From Alitiscatomonas aceti (GTDB lineage: Bacteria > Bacillota > Clostridia > Lachnospirales > Lachnospiraceae): a stretch of DNA of 20,396 nt. The position numbers and the translations under genes are program-made. Position 1 is the first letter of the stretch; each line of letters begins with the position of its first letter. The stretch spans positions 1 to 20,396 of the forward strand of contig NZ_JAOQJF010000042.1 in the NCBI RefSeq assembly GCF_025567195.1, read 5' to 3'. Below the pieces are notes generated by a model that was not told the DNA's origin, did not search any database, and was given only the letters and a program-made list of their open reading frames with translations. Shown here one piece after another: positions 1 through 8,017 of this stretch.

Positions 1-77
1 AAAAAAAGCCCCAAAAGGGCATTGAAAATTTGCTGTAAATAAAGGAAAAATCGAGATGCAGGAAAAGAGATAAAAAA
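1..77. other. A-rich window edge with no intact gene
   Basis: The stretch starts with seven A residues and carries many A runs and stop codons in all forward frames. Where the first part of DHFR should be, only fragments suggestive of its coding sequence remain (for example GGCATTG and AAATAAAGGAAAA, which could be remnants of GIG and NKGK codons). No promoter or ribosome site is convincing here. Confidence 0.5.
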
Positions 78-524
78 ATGACGAGAAGAAAACGACGGAA
101 CTTTCCTAGTACTACGACGGAAAACGGGGGAAGGAAGACCATGGAGAGCCTGCCGGGAGGCCAGGCCCTTCCGGGACGTACCAATGTGGTCCTCACAAGG
201 AACAGGGATTATAAAAAAAAGGGAGTGACAGCGGTCCACGGGATGGACGAGGCCCTTTCCTTTTTAAAACAGTTTCCAGACGACGATATCTATATCATCG
301 GCGGCGAGGAGATCTACCGCCAGTTCCTTCCCTATTGCCGGACGGCCCATGTGACCAGGATAGATTATGCCTATGAGGCCGATACCCATTTTCCGGACCT
401 GGACCAGGATCCGGACTGGCAGGTGACGGCGGAAAGCGATGAGCAGACGTATTTCAGCCTCTGCTATGAATTCTGCCGGTATGACCGGAAGATGGAAGAA
501 AAAACATACGAAAAAAAAGAATAA
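78..524 (+). CDS. folA: Dihydrofolate reductase, N-terminus disrupted
   Basis: Dihydrofolate reductase reduces dihydrofolate to tetrahydrofolate with NADPH in the cytosol. From about position 129 the protein reads as a normal DHFR: GRKTMESLPGG (NADPH-binding region), RTNVVLTR, then YIIGGEEIY and the C-terminal strand region AHVTRIDYAYEADTHFP. The roughly 45 residues that should precede GRKT (the folate-binding N-terminus with the conserved Trp and Asp) are missing. They are replaced by a basic, unrelated stretch (MTRRKRRNF). The bases just before 129 still resemble the family's KFFRxTTTGK...VVMGRKT, but with small deletions, as if the sequence had been damaged. The start at 78 has no convincing ribosome site. 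Either this is a real pseudogene or the window edge is poor sequence; I favour the latter. The family call is secure, the start is not. Confidence 0.85.
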   Translation: MTRRKRRNFPSTTTENGGRKTMESLPGGQALPGRTNVVLTRNRDYKKKGVTAVHGMDEALSFLKQFPDDDIYIIGGEEIYRQFLPYCRTAHVTRIDYAYEADTHFPDLDQDPDWQVTAESDEQTYFSLCYEFCRYDRKMEEKTYEKKE

Positions 525-527
525 CAG

Positions 528-556
528 TTGATATAAATTGGAGAACATGATAAACT
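528..556 (+). promoter_or_regulatory. Candidate promoter of nfnAB
   Basis: TTGATA (528-533) lies 17 bases before TAAACT (551-556), with a TG two bases ahead of the -10 hexamer. This would start transcription near 563, about 50 bases before nfnA. It is a pattern match only. Confidence 0.45.
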
Positions 557-567
557 TAAACTATGTG

Positions 568-591
568 AGCAGTTTCAGAACTGTTTAATTT
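568..591 (+). terminator. Weak hairpin between folA and nfnA
   Basis: AGCAGTT (568-574) can pair with AACTGTT (579-585) around a TCAG loop, one pair being G-U, followed by TAATTT. It could end folA transcription or simply be a leader hairpin of nfnA, since it lies after the candidate nfn promoter. Confidence 0.3.
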
Positions 592-611
592 ACACAGGAG
601 GTTGAGGTAGT

Positions 612-1499
612 ATGTATCCGATATTAAAAGCAGAAAAGCTGGCGGATAAGATTTATCTTATGGAGGTAAAGGCGCCGAGAGTTGCAAAGAGCTGTCAGCC
701 CGGAGAATTCGTGATCGTAAAGATCGATGAGGCAGGCGAGAGGATCCCGCTGACGATCTGTGATTACAACAGAGAAGAGGGAACCATCACCATCGTATTC
801 CAGACCGTTGGAGCTTCTTCTGAGAAAATGTCCCACTTACAGGCCGGAGATTCCTTCCACGATTTCGTGGGCCCCTTAGGAAATCCGTCTGAATTCGTTA
901 AGGAGGATCTGGAAGTCCTTAAGAATAAAAAATACCTGTTCGTAGCAGGCGGCGTTGGAACTGCTCCTGTTTATCCCCAGGTAAAATGGTTAAAAGAGCA
1001 CGGCATCGACGCTGACGTGATCGTCGGCGCAAAGACAAAGGATCTGCTGATCCTGGAGAAGGAAATGGAGGCTGTTGCTGGAAATCTTTATGTTACCACT
1101 GATGACGGTTCCTATGTGAGAAAGGGAATGGTTACGGATGTGATCAAGGATCTGGTTCAGAACCAGGGCAAGAAATACGATGTCTGTGTAGCCATCGGAC
1201 CGATGATCATGATGAAATTCGTATGTCTCTTAACAAAGGAACTGGAGATCCCCACGATCGTCAGCTTAAACCCGATCATGGTAGACGGCACAGGAATGTG
1301 CGGAGCCTGCCGTGTGACCGTTGGTGGAGAAGTGAAGTTCGCATGTGTAGACGGACCGGAGTTCGATGGACATGCAGTAAACTTCGACGAGGCAATGAAG
1401 CGTCAGCAGATGTACAAGACAGCAGAGGGACGCGCGATCTTAAAGCTTCAGGAAGGCGATACCCATCACGGCGGCTGCGGACACTGCAGCGACAATTAA
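612..1499 (+). CDS. nfnA: NfnA: small subunit of ferredoxin:NADP+ oxidoreductase
   Basis: This is a 295-residue flavoprotein of the PyrK/ferredoxin-NADP reductase superfamily. With NfnB it forms the NADH-dependent reduced ferredoxin:NADP+ oxidoreductase, a soluble electron-bifurcating enzyme that makes NADPH from NADH plus reduced ferredoxin. A beta-barrel FAD domain comes first (RIPLTICD at 44-51), then an NAD-binding fold (GGVGTAPVYP at 113-122). The C-terminal iron-sulfur part has D225, C230, C233 and C245 in the spacing expected for the unusual one-Asp, three-Cys [2Fe-2S] site described for NfnA. The tail HHGGCGHCSDN adds two further cysteines of unknown role. AGGAGG at 597-602 supports the ATG at 612. 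The stop is 16 bases before nfnB, so the two are co-transcribed. A PyrK role is less likely because no pyrD is nearby and nfnB follows directly. Confidence 0.9.
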   Translation: MYPILKAEKLADKIYLMEVKAPRVAKSCQPGEFVIVKIDEAGERIPLTICDYNREEGTITIVFQTVGASSEKMSHLQAGDSFHDFVGPLGNPSEFVKEDLEVLKNKKYLFVAGGVGTAPVYPQVKWLKEHGIDADVIVGAKTKDLLILEKEMEAVAGNLYVTTDDGSYVRKGMVTDVIKDLVQNQGKKYDVCVAIGPMIMMKFVCLLTKELEIPTIVSLNPIMVDGTGMCGACRVTVGGEVKFACVDGPEFDGHAVNFDEAMKRQQMYKTAEGRAILKLQEGDTHHGGCGHCSDN

Positions 1500-1515
1500 T
1501 TGTGGAGGAACAGAC

Positions 1516-2901
1516 ATGGACGTAATGAAGAAAGTACCTGTCAGAGAGCAGGACCCGAAGGTGCGTGCAACCAACTTTGAGGAAGTATGCTACGGATATA
1601 ATGAAGAAGAGGCTGTTGCCGAGGCAGAGCGCTGCCTGAACTGTAAAAATGCAAGATGTGTGGAGGGATGTCCCGTAAATATCGATATCCCCACCTTCAT
1701 CAGAGAAGTAAAGGAAAGAAAATTCGAGGACGCTGCCAATACCATCGCACTGTCTTCCGCACTTCCGGCAGTCTGCGGCCGCGTATGTCCGCAGGAGAGC
1801 CAGTGTGAAGGAAAGTGTATCCGCGGCATTAAGGGCGAATCCATCTCCATCGGTAAGCTGGAGCGTTTCGTTGCCGACTGGTCCAGAGAGAACGGCTTCG
1901 TTCCCAAGGCTGCTGAGACAAAGCTTGGAAAGAAGGTTGCTGTGATCGGTTCCGGCCCGTCCGGACTTACCTGTGCAGGCGATCTGGCTAAGATGGGCTA
2001 TGACGTGACCATCTTCGAGGCCCTTCATGAGCCGGGCGGAGTTCTTACATACGGTATTCCGGAGTTCCGTCTTCCGAAGCAGGCCGTTGTACAGCCGGAG
2101 ATCGACAACGTGAGAAAGCTGGGCGTTAAGATCGAGACAAACGTGATCATCGGCAAGACCGTGACCATCGACGAGTTAATGGACGAGGAGGGCTTCTCCG
2201 CCGTATTTATCGGTTCCGGCGCTGGTCTTCCCAAGTTCATGGGCATCCCGGGCGAGAACGCCAACGGCGTATTCTCTGCCAACGAGTACCTGACAAGAAG
2301 CAACCTGATGAAGGCCTTCCGCGATGATTACGATACACCCATCGCAGCCGGCAAGAAGGTTGTAGTCGTAGGCGGCGGAAACGTTGCCATGGACGCTGCA
2401 AGAACCGCTCTCCGCCTGGGCGCTGAGGTTCATGTGGTATACAGAAGAAGTGAAGCAGAGCTTCCGGCCCGTGTGGAGGAGGTTCACCACGCCAAGGAAG
2501 AGGGCATCATCTTTGACCTTCTTACCAATCCCACCGAGATCCTGGCAGACGAAAAGGGCTGGGTAAAGGGTATGAACGTGGTTAAGATGGAGCTGGGCGA
2601 GCCGGATGCATCCGGAAGAAGACGTCCGGTGGAAGTAAAGGGCTCCGATTACACCATCGACTGTGATACGGTTATCATGTCCTTAGGAACATCCCCCAAC
2701 CCGCTGATCTCCAATACAACGGACGGCCTGGATGTGAATAAGCACAAATGTATCGTGGCAGACGAGGCCAACGGCCAGACCTCCAGAGAAGGCGTATTTG
2801 CAGGCGGCGACGCTGTAACAGGCGCAGCTACTGTGATCCTTGCCATGGAAGCTGGTAAGGCAGGTGCCCGCGGTATCCACGAGTACCTGAGCAACAAATA
2901 A
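1516..2901 (+). CDS. nfnB: NfnB: large subunit of ferredoxin:NADP+ oxidoreductase
   Basis: The 461-residue protein belongs to the family often labelled glutamate synthase small chain. Next to nfnA it is best read as NfnB, which carries the bifurcating FAD, two [4Fe-4S] clusters and the NADP(H) site. Cluster cysteines are at 40, 43, 48, 52 and 87, 91, 97, 101. The FAD fold shows GSGPSG at 145-150 and the NADPH fold GGGNVAMD at 286-293 followed by VVYRR. The second FAD-contact motif (FAGGDAVTGAATVILAMEAG) lies close to the C-terminus. GGAGGA precedes the ATG by a few bases. No large glutamate synthase subunit (gltB) occurs in the window, which argues against the GltD role. A terminator follows at once, so nfnAB is a two-gene unit. 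Confidence 0.9.
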   Translation: MDVMKKVPVREQDPKVRATNFEEVCYGYNEEEAVAEAERCLNCKNARCVEGCPVNIDIPTFIREVKERKFEDAANTIALSSALPAVCGRVCPQESQCEGKCIRGIKGESISIGKLERFVADWSRENGFVPKAAETKLGKKVAVIGSGPSGLTCAGDLAKMGYDVTIFEALHEPGGVLTYGIPEFRLPKQAVVQPEIDNVRKLGVKIETNVIIGKTVTIDELMDEEGFSAVFIGSGAGLPKFMGIPGENANGVFSANEYLTRSNLMKAFRDDYDTPIAAGKKVVVVGGGNVAMDAARTALRLGAEVHVVYRRSEAELPARVEEVHHAKEEGIIFDLLTNPTEILADEKGWVKGMNVVKMELGEPDASGRRRPVEVKGSDYTIDCDTVIMSLGTSPNPLISNTTDGLDVNKHKCIVADEANGQTSREGVFAGGDAVTGAATVILAMEAGKAGARGIHEYLSNK

Positions 2902-2917
2902 ATAAGAAAAAACGAGG

Positions 2918-2966
2918 GGGCGCTGCGGGGGAAAGATCCTTTGCAGCGCTCTTTTTTATTTTTTGG
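2918..2966 (+). terminator. Rho-independent terminator after nfnB
   Basis: GCGCTGC (2920-2926) pairs with GCAGCGC (2943-2949), with further pairs outside it, followed by a T-rich run from 2952 to 2966. It lies between nfnB and the first MATE gene, whose ribosome site starts at once after the T run. Confidence 0.8.
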
Positions 2967-2975
2967 AGGGAGATT

Positions 2976-4343
2976 ATGAAGAAAAATATCGACCTGCTTC
3001 ACGAACCGATCCTGCCTGCGCTTACACGTCTGGCGCTTCCCATCATGGCTACCTCCCTGGTGCAGATGGCCTATAATATGACGGATATGGCCTGGATCGG
3101 ACGGGTGGGAGCCGGAGCAGTGTCGGCGGTGGGATCGGCGGCCATGTTCACCTGGTTTTCCCAGGGCGTAAGCAGCCTGGCGAGAATGGGAGGCCAGGTA
3201 AAGGTAGCCCATTCCCTGGGCCGGGGCGACCGGGAAGAGGCGGGAAAATACGCCCAGGGGGCGCTGCAGCTGGGGATCCTGTTTGCAGTGATCTTTGGGA
3301 TCCTGTCAGTGGCGTTCCGGAAGCAGCTCATCGGATTTTTTAATATGCAGGACCGGCAGATCGTCCGTGATGCGGAGATCTATCTGACCATCACCTGCGG
3401 ACTGATCCTCTTTTCTTTTTTAAATGCCATCTTTACTGGAATCCTGACTGCGTCGGGGGACAGCCGGACGCCTTTTGTGGCCAATGTGATCGGGCTGGTG
3501 ATCAACATGGTCCTGGATCCCTTCCTGATCTTCGGATTCGGCCCCATACCGGCCATGGGGGCCGCCGGAGCGGCCATTGCCACAGTGGGGGCCCAGGCGG
3601 TGGTAACGGCGGTGTTTTTATGGTTTGCCCGCAGGGATACCCTGGTGTTCAGCCAGGTCCATATCCTGGAGCGGACCAGCCGCAGATATATCCGCCAGAT
3701 CATAAAGATCGGGTTTCCAGCCGGGGTCCAGACCATGATATACAGCGGGATCTCCATGGTCCTGACCCGTATGGTCACGGATTTCGGAGATACGGCCATT
3801 GCGGTCCAGAAGGTGGGAAGCCAGATCGAATCGGTGGCCTGGATGACCGCAGACGGATTTGCAGCAGCCATCAATTCCTTTATCGGGCAGAACTTCGGAG
3901 CCGGAAAGACGGAGCGGGTCAAGGGAGGCTATAAAAAGGCCGCCTGGATCATGGCCGCCTGGGGACTGGGCTCCTCGGCGCTTCTGATCTTCGGGGCGGA
4001 GCCGGTGTTCCGGATCTTCATCCATGAGCCGGAGGTGGTGGCCGACGGCATCATCTATTTGCAGGTACTGGGACTGTCCCAGATGTTCATGTGCGAGGAG
4101 ATCCTCACAGAAGGAGCCCTGGCGGGACTTGGGAAGACCATGCAGGCGTCCGTGATCAGCGTGATCTTCACGGCAGCCCGGATTCCCCTGGCGCTGCTCC
4201 TTTCGGCAACGGCTCTGGGGCTTTCCGGTATCTGGTGGGCCATCACCCTCACCAGCGTGGTCAAAGGGTTCGTCTTTGTGGGCTATTTTGTGACTGTGAT
4301 GAGGAAGCTGCCTCCGGAGCGGGAAACCTGCCGGCAGCTGTAA
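2976..4343 (+). CDS. MATE family efflux carrier (first of two)
   Basis: A 455-residue polytopic membrane protein of the multidrug and toxin extrusion (MATE) family, which expels cationic or other small compounds in exchange for Na+ or H+. The N-terminus (LHEPILPALTRLALPIMATSLVQMAYNMTD) is the standard MATE opening. The first half ends with the Gly/Ala-rich segment GAAGAAIATVGAQ, and the second half repeats the fold (QTMIYSGISMVLTRM...FGDTAIAVQKVG...SFIGQNFGAGK). The length and about twelve hydrophobic segments fit the family. TTGGAGGGAG precedes the ATG. The gene sits just after the nfnB terminator, so it needs its own promoter or read-through; no clear promoter is visible. The substrate cannot be told from sequence. 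Confidence 0.9.
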   Translation: MKKNIDLLHEPILPALTRLALPIMATSLVQMAYNMTDMAWIGRVGAGAVSAVGSAAMFTWFSQGVSSLARMGGQVKVAHSLGRGDREEAGKYAQGALQLGILFAVIFGILSVAFRKQLIGFFNMQDRQIVRDAEIYLTITCGLILFSFLNAIFTGILTASGDSRTPFVANVIGLVINMVLDPFLIFGFGPIPAMGAAGAAIATVGAQAVVTAVFLWFARRDTLVFSQVHILERTSRRYIRQIIKIGFPAGVQTMIYSGISMVLTRMVTDFGDTAIAVQKVGSQIESVAWMTADGFAAAINSFIGQNFGAGKTERVKGGYKKAAWIMAAWGLGSSALLIFGAEPVFRIFIHEPEVVADGIIYLQVLGLSQMFMCEEILTEGALAGLGKTMQASVISVIFTAARIPLALLLSATALGLSGIWWAITLTSVVKGFVFVGYFVTVMRKLPPERETCRQL

Positions 4344-4403
4344 GGGCAGGAGCGCGCCAGGCAGACATACGGCAGAAAAGGACAGCGGGACGGAGGAGAA
4401 TAC

Positions 4404-5801
4404 ATGAGCAGGACAATGACCCAGGAGGAACGGTACCGGATGATGACGGAAAAGCCTGTTTTCAGGCTGATCCCGGGGTTAGCAGTACCCACCATCATCA
4501 GTATGCTGATCACCTCTATTTATAATATGGCGGACACCTTTTTCGTCAGCCAGATCAATACCAGCGCCTCGGCGGCCGTGGGGATCATTTTTTCCCTGAT
4601 GGCCATGATCCAGGCCGTGGGCTTTACCCTGGGCATGGGCGCAGGAAATTATATTTCCCGCAGCCTGGGAGCAAAAAATGAAGACATCGCAGTGCGGACG
4701 GCAGCCACGGCCTTTTTTACGGCCATGGGAGCCGGGGCAGTCATGGCGGCGACCGGCCTTTCCTTCCTGGACCAGCTGGTGCGGCTTTTAGGGGCCACGG
4801 AGACCATCGCTCCCTATGCCAGGGATTACGCCAGGTACATCCTTCTGGGGGCTCCGGTGATGACCGGTTCCTTTGTGATGAACAACCTGCTGAGGTCCCA
4901 GGGCTATGCCGTTTGTGCCATGGCGGGGATCACCACCGGCGGGATCTTAAACATGATCCTGGATCCGGTGTTCATCTTCGGTCTCCGCATGGGTATTTCC
5001 GGCGCGGCGGCCGCCACGGTCATAAGCCAGTGCGTCAGCTTCTGCATCCTGTTTTTCCAGTGTAATTTCCGCAAGGGGTGCATCCGGCTGAGACCCGGAA
5101 AATTTACTCCGTATCTAAAAATTTATGGAGAGATCCTTCATGCAGGCCTCCCGTCGTTGTGCCGCCAGGGTCTGGCCAGCGCGGCGGCAGTGGCCTTAAA
5201 CGTGGCGGCCAATCCCTTTGGGGATGCGGCCATCGCAGCCATGTCCATTGTAACGAGATACATGATGTTCATCAACTCTGCCCTCATCGGCTTCGGCCAG
5301 GGTTTTCAGCCGGTATGTGGCTTCAACTTTGGGGCGAAGCGGTATGACCGGGTCCTGGAGGCGTTCTGGTTCTGCTTGAAGGTGGCAGTGATCCTCCTGA
5401 CCACCCTGGGTGTCATAAGCTTTTTCGGGGCAGAGGCCATTATGGGCCTGTTCCGGAAGGGGGATCTGGAGGTGATCGGGATCGGTACCTGGGCCATGCG
5501 GTTCCAGTGCCTGACCCTGCCGTTCCAGGCCTGGATCATCATGTCCAATATGCTGACCCAGTCCATCGGCTACGGCTTCCGGGCATCCATTGTGGCAGCG
5601 GGCCGCCAGGGGATCTTTCTGATCCCGGCCCTCCTTACGCTTCCCCGTTTCCTGGGGATCCTGGGGCTGCAGCTCTGCCAGCCCATTGCGGATGTCTGCA
5701 CCAGTGTCATGGCCGCGGTGATCGTCGTCTCCATACTGAAGGAGTTAAAGGTCTGGAACGAAGAAATACAAAATTTATCGAAAAAAACTATGGACGAATG
5801 A
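4404..5801 (+). CDS. MATE family efflux carrier (second, MepA-like)
   Basis: A 465-residue MATE carrier, clearly different in sequence from the one 60 bases upstream. It opens with EKPVFRLIPGLAVPTIISML and TSIYNMADTFFVSQI, closer to the MepA branch of the family. It has GMGAGNYISRSLGAKNED after the second helix and GFGQGFQPVCGFNFGAKRYDRV at the matching place in the second half. About twelve membrane segments are apparent. GGAGGAG precedes the ATG at 4404. The short gap and same strand suggest co-transcription with the first MATE gene. MATE carriers are generally regarded as single-subunit transporters, so a heterodimer is not implied. The substrate is unknown. Confidence 0.9.
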   Translation: MSRTMTQEERYRMMTEKPVFRLIPGLAVPTIISMLITSIYNMADTFFVSQINTSASAAVGIIFSLMAMIQAVGFTLGMGAGNYISRSLGAKNEDIAVRTAATAFFTAMGAGAVMAATGLSFLDQLVRLLGATETIAPYARDYARYILLGAPVMTGSFVMNNLLRSQGYAVCAMAGITTGGILNMILDPVFIFGLRMGISGAAAATVISQCVSFCILFFQCNFRKGCIRLRPGKFTPYLKIYGEILHAGLPSLCRQGLASAAAVALNVAANPFGDAAIAAMSIVTRYMMFINSALIGFGQGFQPVCGFNFGAKRYDRVLEAFWFCLKVAVILLTTLGVISFFGAEAIMGLFRKGDLEVIGIGTWAMRFQCLTLPFQAWIIMSNMLTQSIGYGFRASIVAAGRQGIFLIPALLTLPRFLGILGLQLCQPIADVCTSVMAAVIVVSILKELKVWNEEIQNLSKKTMDE

Positions 5802-5885
5802 GAGATTTTGTGAGAGAATGGTACAAGCAAGATGTGATTTTTTTAACAAGAGAATTGCGACAGATATCTTGAAAGGAGTCTTAAA

Positions 5886-6578
5886 ATGATTTATTCACAT
5901 GAAGTAGAAACAATGTGTAAAGTTGCCCAGGGCGTAAACCATGGCGCAGCTCCGATCCCGGAGGAAGCGAAATGGGTACAGTCCAAAGAGATCAAAGATA
6001 TTTCCGGCCTGACCCATGGAATCGGCTGGTGTGCACCCCAGCAGGGTGCATGTAAGCTGACCTTGAACGTGAAGGAGGGCATCATCCAGGAGGCACTGGT
6101 GGAGACCATCGGATGTTCCGGTATGACCCATTCCGCAGCCATGGCGGCAGAGATCCTTCCGGGCCGGACCCTGCTGGAGGCGTTAAACACAGACCTTGTG
6201 TGCGATGCCATCAACACAGCCATGAGAGAACTGTTCCTTCAGATCGTTTACGGAAGGACCCAGAGTGCATTTTCTGAGGACGGCCTTCCCATCGGAGCTG
6301 GTCTGGAGGACCTTGGAAAGGGTCTCCGTTCCCAGATCGGTACCATGTACGGAACCTTAAAGAAAGGTCCCCGTTATCTGGAGATGGCAGAAGGCTATGT
6401 GACCGGGATCGCTCTCGACGCAGAGGACCAGATCATCGGCTACCAGTTCGTAAACCTTGGAAAGATGACCGATTTCATTAAGAAAGGCGACGATCCCACA
6501 ACTGCTTATGAGAAGGCAAAGGGCCAGTACGGCCGTGTGGCAGACGCAGTGAAGATCATCGACCCGAGAATGGAGTAA
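5886..6578 (+). CDS. Divergent NifU/IscU-like iron-sulfur scaffold protein
   Basis: A 230-residue protein whose first 120 residues resemble the IscU/NifU scaffold fold: GACKLTLNVKEGIIQEALVETIGCSGMTHSAAMAAEIL (positions 54-91) matches the IscU region around its first two cluster cysteines. C56 and C77 fit those two ligands. The third ligand region (HCSxLA in IscU) reads VYGRTQSAF here and lacks the Cys. Other cysteines are C11, C49 and C106. Residues 140-230 are not IscU-like and carry a small beta-rich part followed by a helical tail. AAGGAG seven bases before the ATG supports this start. The gene is 17 bases ahead of the GGGtGRT gene and surely shares its transcript. The role is not established; Fe-S assembly or repair is a family-based guess. 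Confidence 0.8.
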   Translation: MIYSHEVETMCKVAQGVNHGAAPIPEEAKWVQSKEIKDISGLTHGIGWCAPQQGACKLTLNVKEGIIQEALVETIGCSGMTHSAAMAAEILPGRTLLEALNTDLVCDAINTAMRELFLQIVYGRTQSAFSEDGLPIGAGLEDLGKGLRSQIGTMYGTLKKGPRYLEMAEGYVTGIALDAEDQIIGYQFVNLGKMTDFIKKGDDPTTAYEKAKGQYGRVADAVKIIDPRME

Positions 6579-6595
6579 GGAGGAGTTAATACATC

Positions 6596-7615
6596 ATGGC
6601 ATTTTTTGAATCATATGAGAGAAGAATCGACAAGATCAATTCTGTTTTAAACAGCTATGGCATCGCTTCCATCGAAGAGGCTGAAAAGATCACAAAGGAC
6701 GCCGGCTTAAATGTCTACGACCAGGTAAAGAAGATCCAGCCCATCTGCTTTGAGAATGCCTGCTGGGCATATACAGTGGGTGCAGCCATTGCTATTAAAA
6801 AAGGCTGCCGTAAGGCCGCTGATGCTGCCGCAGCCATCGGAGAGGGCCTCCAGGCCTTCTGTATCCCCGGCTCTGTTGCCGATCAGAGAAAGGTTGGCCT
6901 TGGCCACGGAAACCTTGGCAAGATGCTCTTAGAGGAAGAGACAGACTGCTTCTGCTTCTTAGCCGGCCACGAATCCTTTGCAGCCGCTGAGGGCGCCATC
7001 GGTATCGCAGAGAAGGCCAATAAGGTCCGCAAGAAACCCCTGCGCGTGATCTTAAACGGTCTCGGAAAAGACGCAGCCCAGATCATTTCCCGCATCAACG
7101 GCTTTACATATGTGGAGACAAAGATGAACTACTACACCGGAGAAGTGGAGGAGGTATTCAGAAAATGCTATTCCTCTGATCCGGAAAGCCCCCGCGCAAA
7201 GGTAAACTGCTACGGCGCCAATGACGTGACCGAGGGCGTTGCCATCATGTGGAAAGAGGGCGTTGACGTTTCCATCACCGGAAACTCCACCAACCCTACC
7301 CGTTTCCAGCATCCGGTGGCAGGCACCTATAAGAAGGAGTGCGTGGAGAAAGGAAAGAAATACTTCTCCGTAGCCTCCGGCGGCGGCACAGGCCGTACCC
7401 TCCATCCCGACAATATGGCGGCTGGTCCGGCTTCCTACGGAATGACCGATACCATGGGCCGTATGCACTCTGACGCCCAGTTCGCAGGTTCCTCCTCCGT
7501 TCCGGCACACGTAGAGATGATGGGTCTCATCGGCGCAGGAAATAACCCCATGGTGGGCATGACTGTGGCTGTGGCCGTTTCCATCCAGCAGGCGGCTGAA
7601 GAGGGAAGATTCTAG
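6596..7615 (+). CDS. GGGtGRT family protein, function unknown
   Basis: A 339-residue soluble protein of the Pfam GGGtGRT family, named for the motif seen here at 262-268 (SGGGTGRTLHPD). It has no signal peptide or membrane segment. Nine cysteines occur (51, 56, 71, 89, 118, 120, 191, 205, 249). C51/C56 (ICFENACW) and C118/C120 (DCFCF) are close pairs that could bind metal or a cluster. Gly-rich segments (GLGHGNLGKML, GLIGAGNNPMVG) suggest a nucleotide- or phosphate-binding fold, but that is only inference. AAGGAGGAG precedes the ATG by about ten bases. The family is known mainly as the companion of the scaffold-like gene upstream, which points to a joint job, possibly in iron-sulfur chemistry. 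I do not know its reaction. Confidence 0.85.
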   Translation: MAFFESYERRIDKINSVLNSYGIASIEEAEKITKDAGLNVYDQVKKIQPICFENACWAYTVGAAIAIKKGCRKAADAAAAIGEGLQAFCIPGSVADQRKVGLGHGNLGKMLLEEETDCFCFLAGHESFAAAEGAIGIAEKANKVRKKPLRVILNGLGKDAAQIISRINGFTYVETKMNYYTGEVEEVFRKCYSSDPESPRAKVNCYGANDVTEGVAIMWKEGVDVSITGNSTNPTRFQHPVAGTYKKECVEKGKKYFSVASGGGTGRTLHPDNMAAGPASYGMTDTMGRMHSDAQFAGSSSVPAHVEMMGLIGAGNNPMVGMTVAVAVSIQQAAEEGRF

Positions 7616-7620
7616 GATCC

Positions 7621-7643
7621 CCCATGGCGGAACCTGCTGTGGG
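7621..7643 (+). terminator. Possible weak terminator after the GGGtGRT gene
   Basis: CCCATGGC (7621-7628) can pair with GCTGTGGG (7636-7643) including two G-U pairs, loop GGAACCT. Only AAATTT follows, so termination strength is doubtful. Confidence 0.3.
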
Positions 7644-7669
7644 AAATTTCAGGAAAATTGGAAATGTAC

Positions 7670-7698
7670 TTTCTTTTTTAAGAAAGGTATGCTACAAT
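7670..7698 (+). promoter_or_regulatory. Promoter of the lysine riboswitch transcript
   Basis: TACAAT (7693-7698) is preceded by TATG, making an extended -10 (TATGCTACAAT at 7688-7698). The -35 region TTTCTT (7670-7675, 17-base spacing) is weak, as is common with extended -10 sites. Predicted start is near 7705, about 35 bases before the riboswitch core. Confidence 0.55.
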
Positions 7699-7738
7699 AA
7701 CCCATGACAAAAGCACCTGCACACCTGGCAGGTTCAAT

Positions 7739-7899
7739 AGGATAGAGGCGCGGGCTTCAAGAGTAACGGAAGACAAGGCTGGACCGCCGTTTTCCGCCAA
7801 AGGGGAGACCGCCGAAGGAGTTTTGCCCGGTCCGGGGCAGGGTTCCTGGTACGACGCAGAAGATGCGGCGTACTGTCACGATACGTGGAGCGCTATCTT
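7739..7899 (+). promoter_or_regulatory. Lysine riboswitch (L box) aptamer
   Basis: The RNA shows the L-box landmarks in order: AGAGGCGCG just after the P1 left strand, AAGAGTAA, GGGGAGACCGCCGAAGGAG (near 7803-7820), GTCCGGGGCAGGGTT, TACTGTCACGA (from 7871) and TGGAGCGCTATCTT. P1 forms between 7739-7745 (AGGATAG) and 7893-7899 (CTATCTT), with one G-U pair. The length of about 160 bases is right for the class. It lies in the leader of an NhaC-family gene and is followed by a strong terminator, so lysine should switch that gene off by premature termination. TTGTGTTG (7898-7905), just 3' of P1 and overlapping it by two bases, can pair with seven of eight bases of the terminator's left arm (7945-7952). 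That is a plausible antiterminator. Confidence 0.9.
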
Positions 7900-7943
7900 G
7901 TGTTGCTGGTTCCAGCCTGTATGGCTTTTTATCTGCATGATCT

Positions 7944-7991
7944 ACACCACAAACGCGTTTTCCGTAAGGGACTGCCGTTTGTGGTGTTTTT
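7944..7991 (+). terminator. Riboswitch-controlled terminator
   Basis: ACACCACAAACG (7944-7955) pairs perfectly with CGTTTGTGGTGT (7976-7987) around a 20-base loop, followed by a T run to 7991. It stands between the lysine aptamer and the start of the NhaC gene and is the likely expression platform. Confidence 0.85.
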
Positions 7992-8017
7992 GATTTTCAA
8001 GAGAGGAAGTATGAGAA

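Noticed and set aside
1276..2028. A 250-codon minus-strand frame across nfnA and nfnB
   Set aside because: It spans two clear Fe-S flavoprotein genes on the plus strand and resembles no family.
1516..2901. Glutamate synthase small subunit (GltD)
   Set aside because: The fold is shared, but there is no gltB nearby and the gene directly follows nfnA, so NfnB is the better call.
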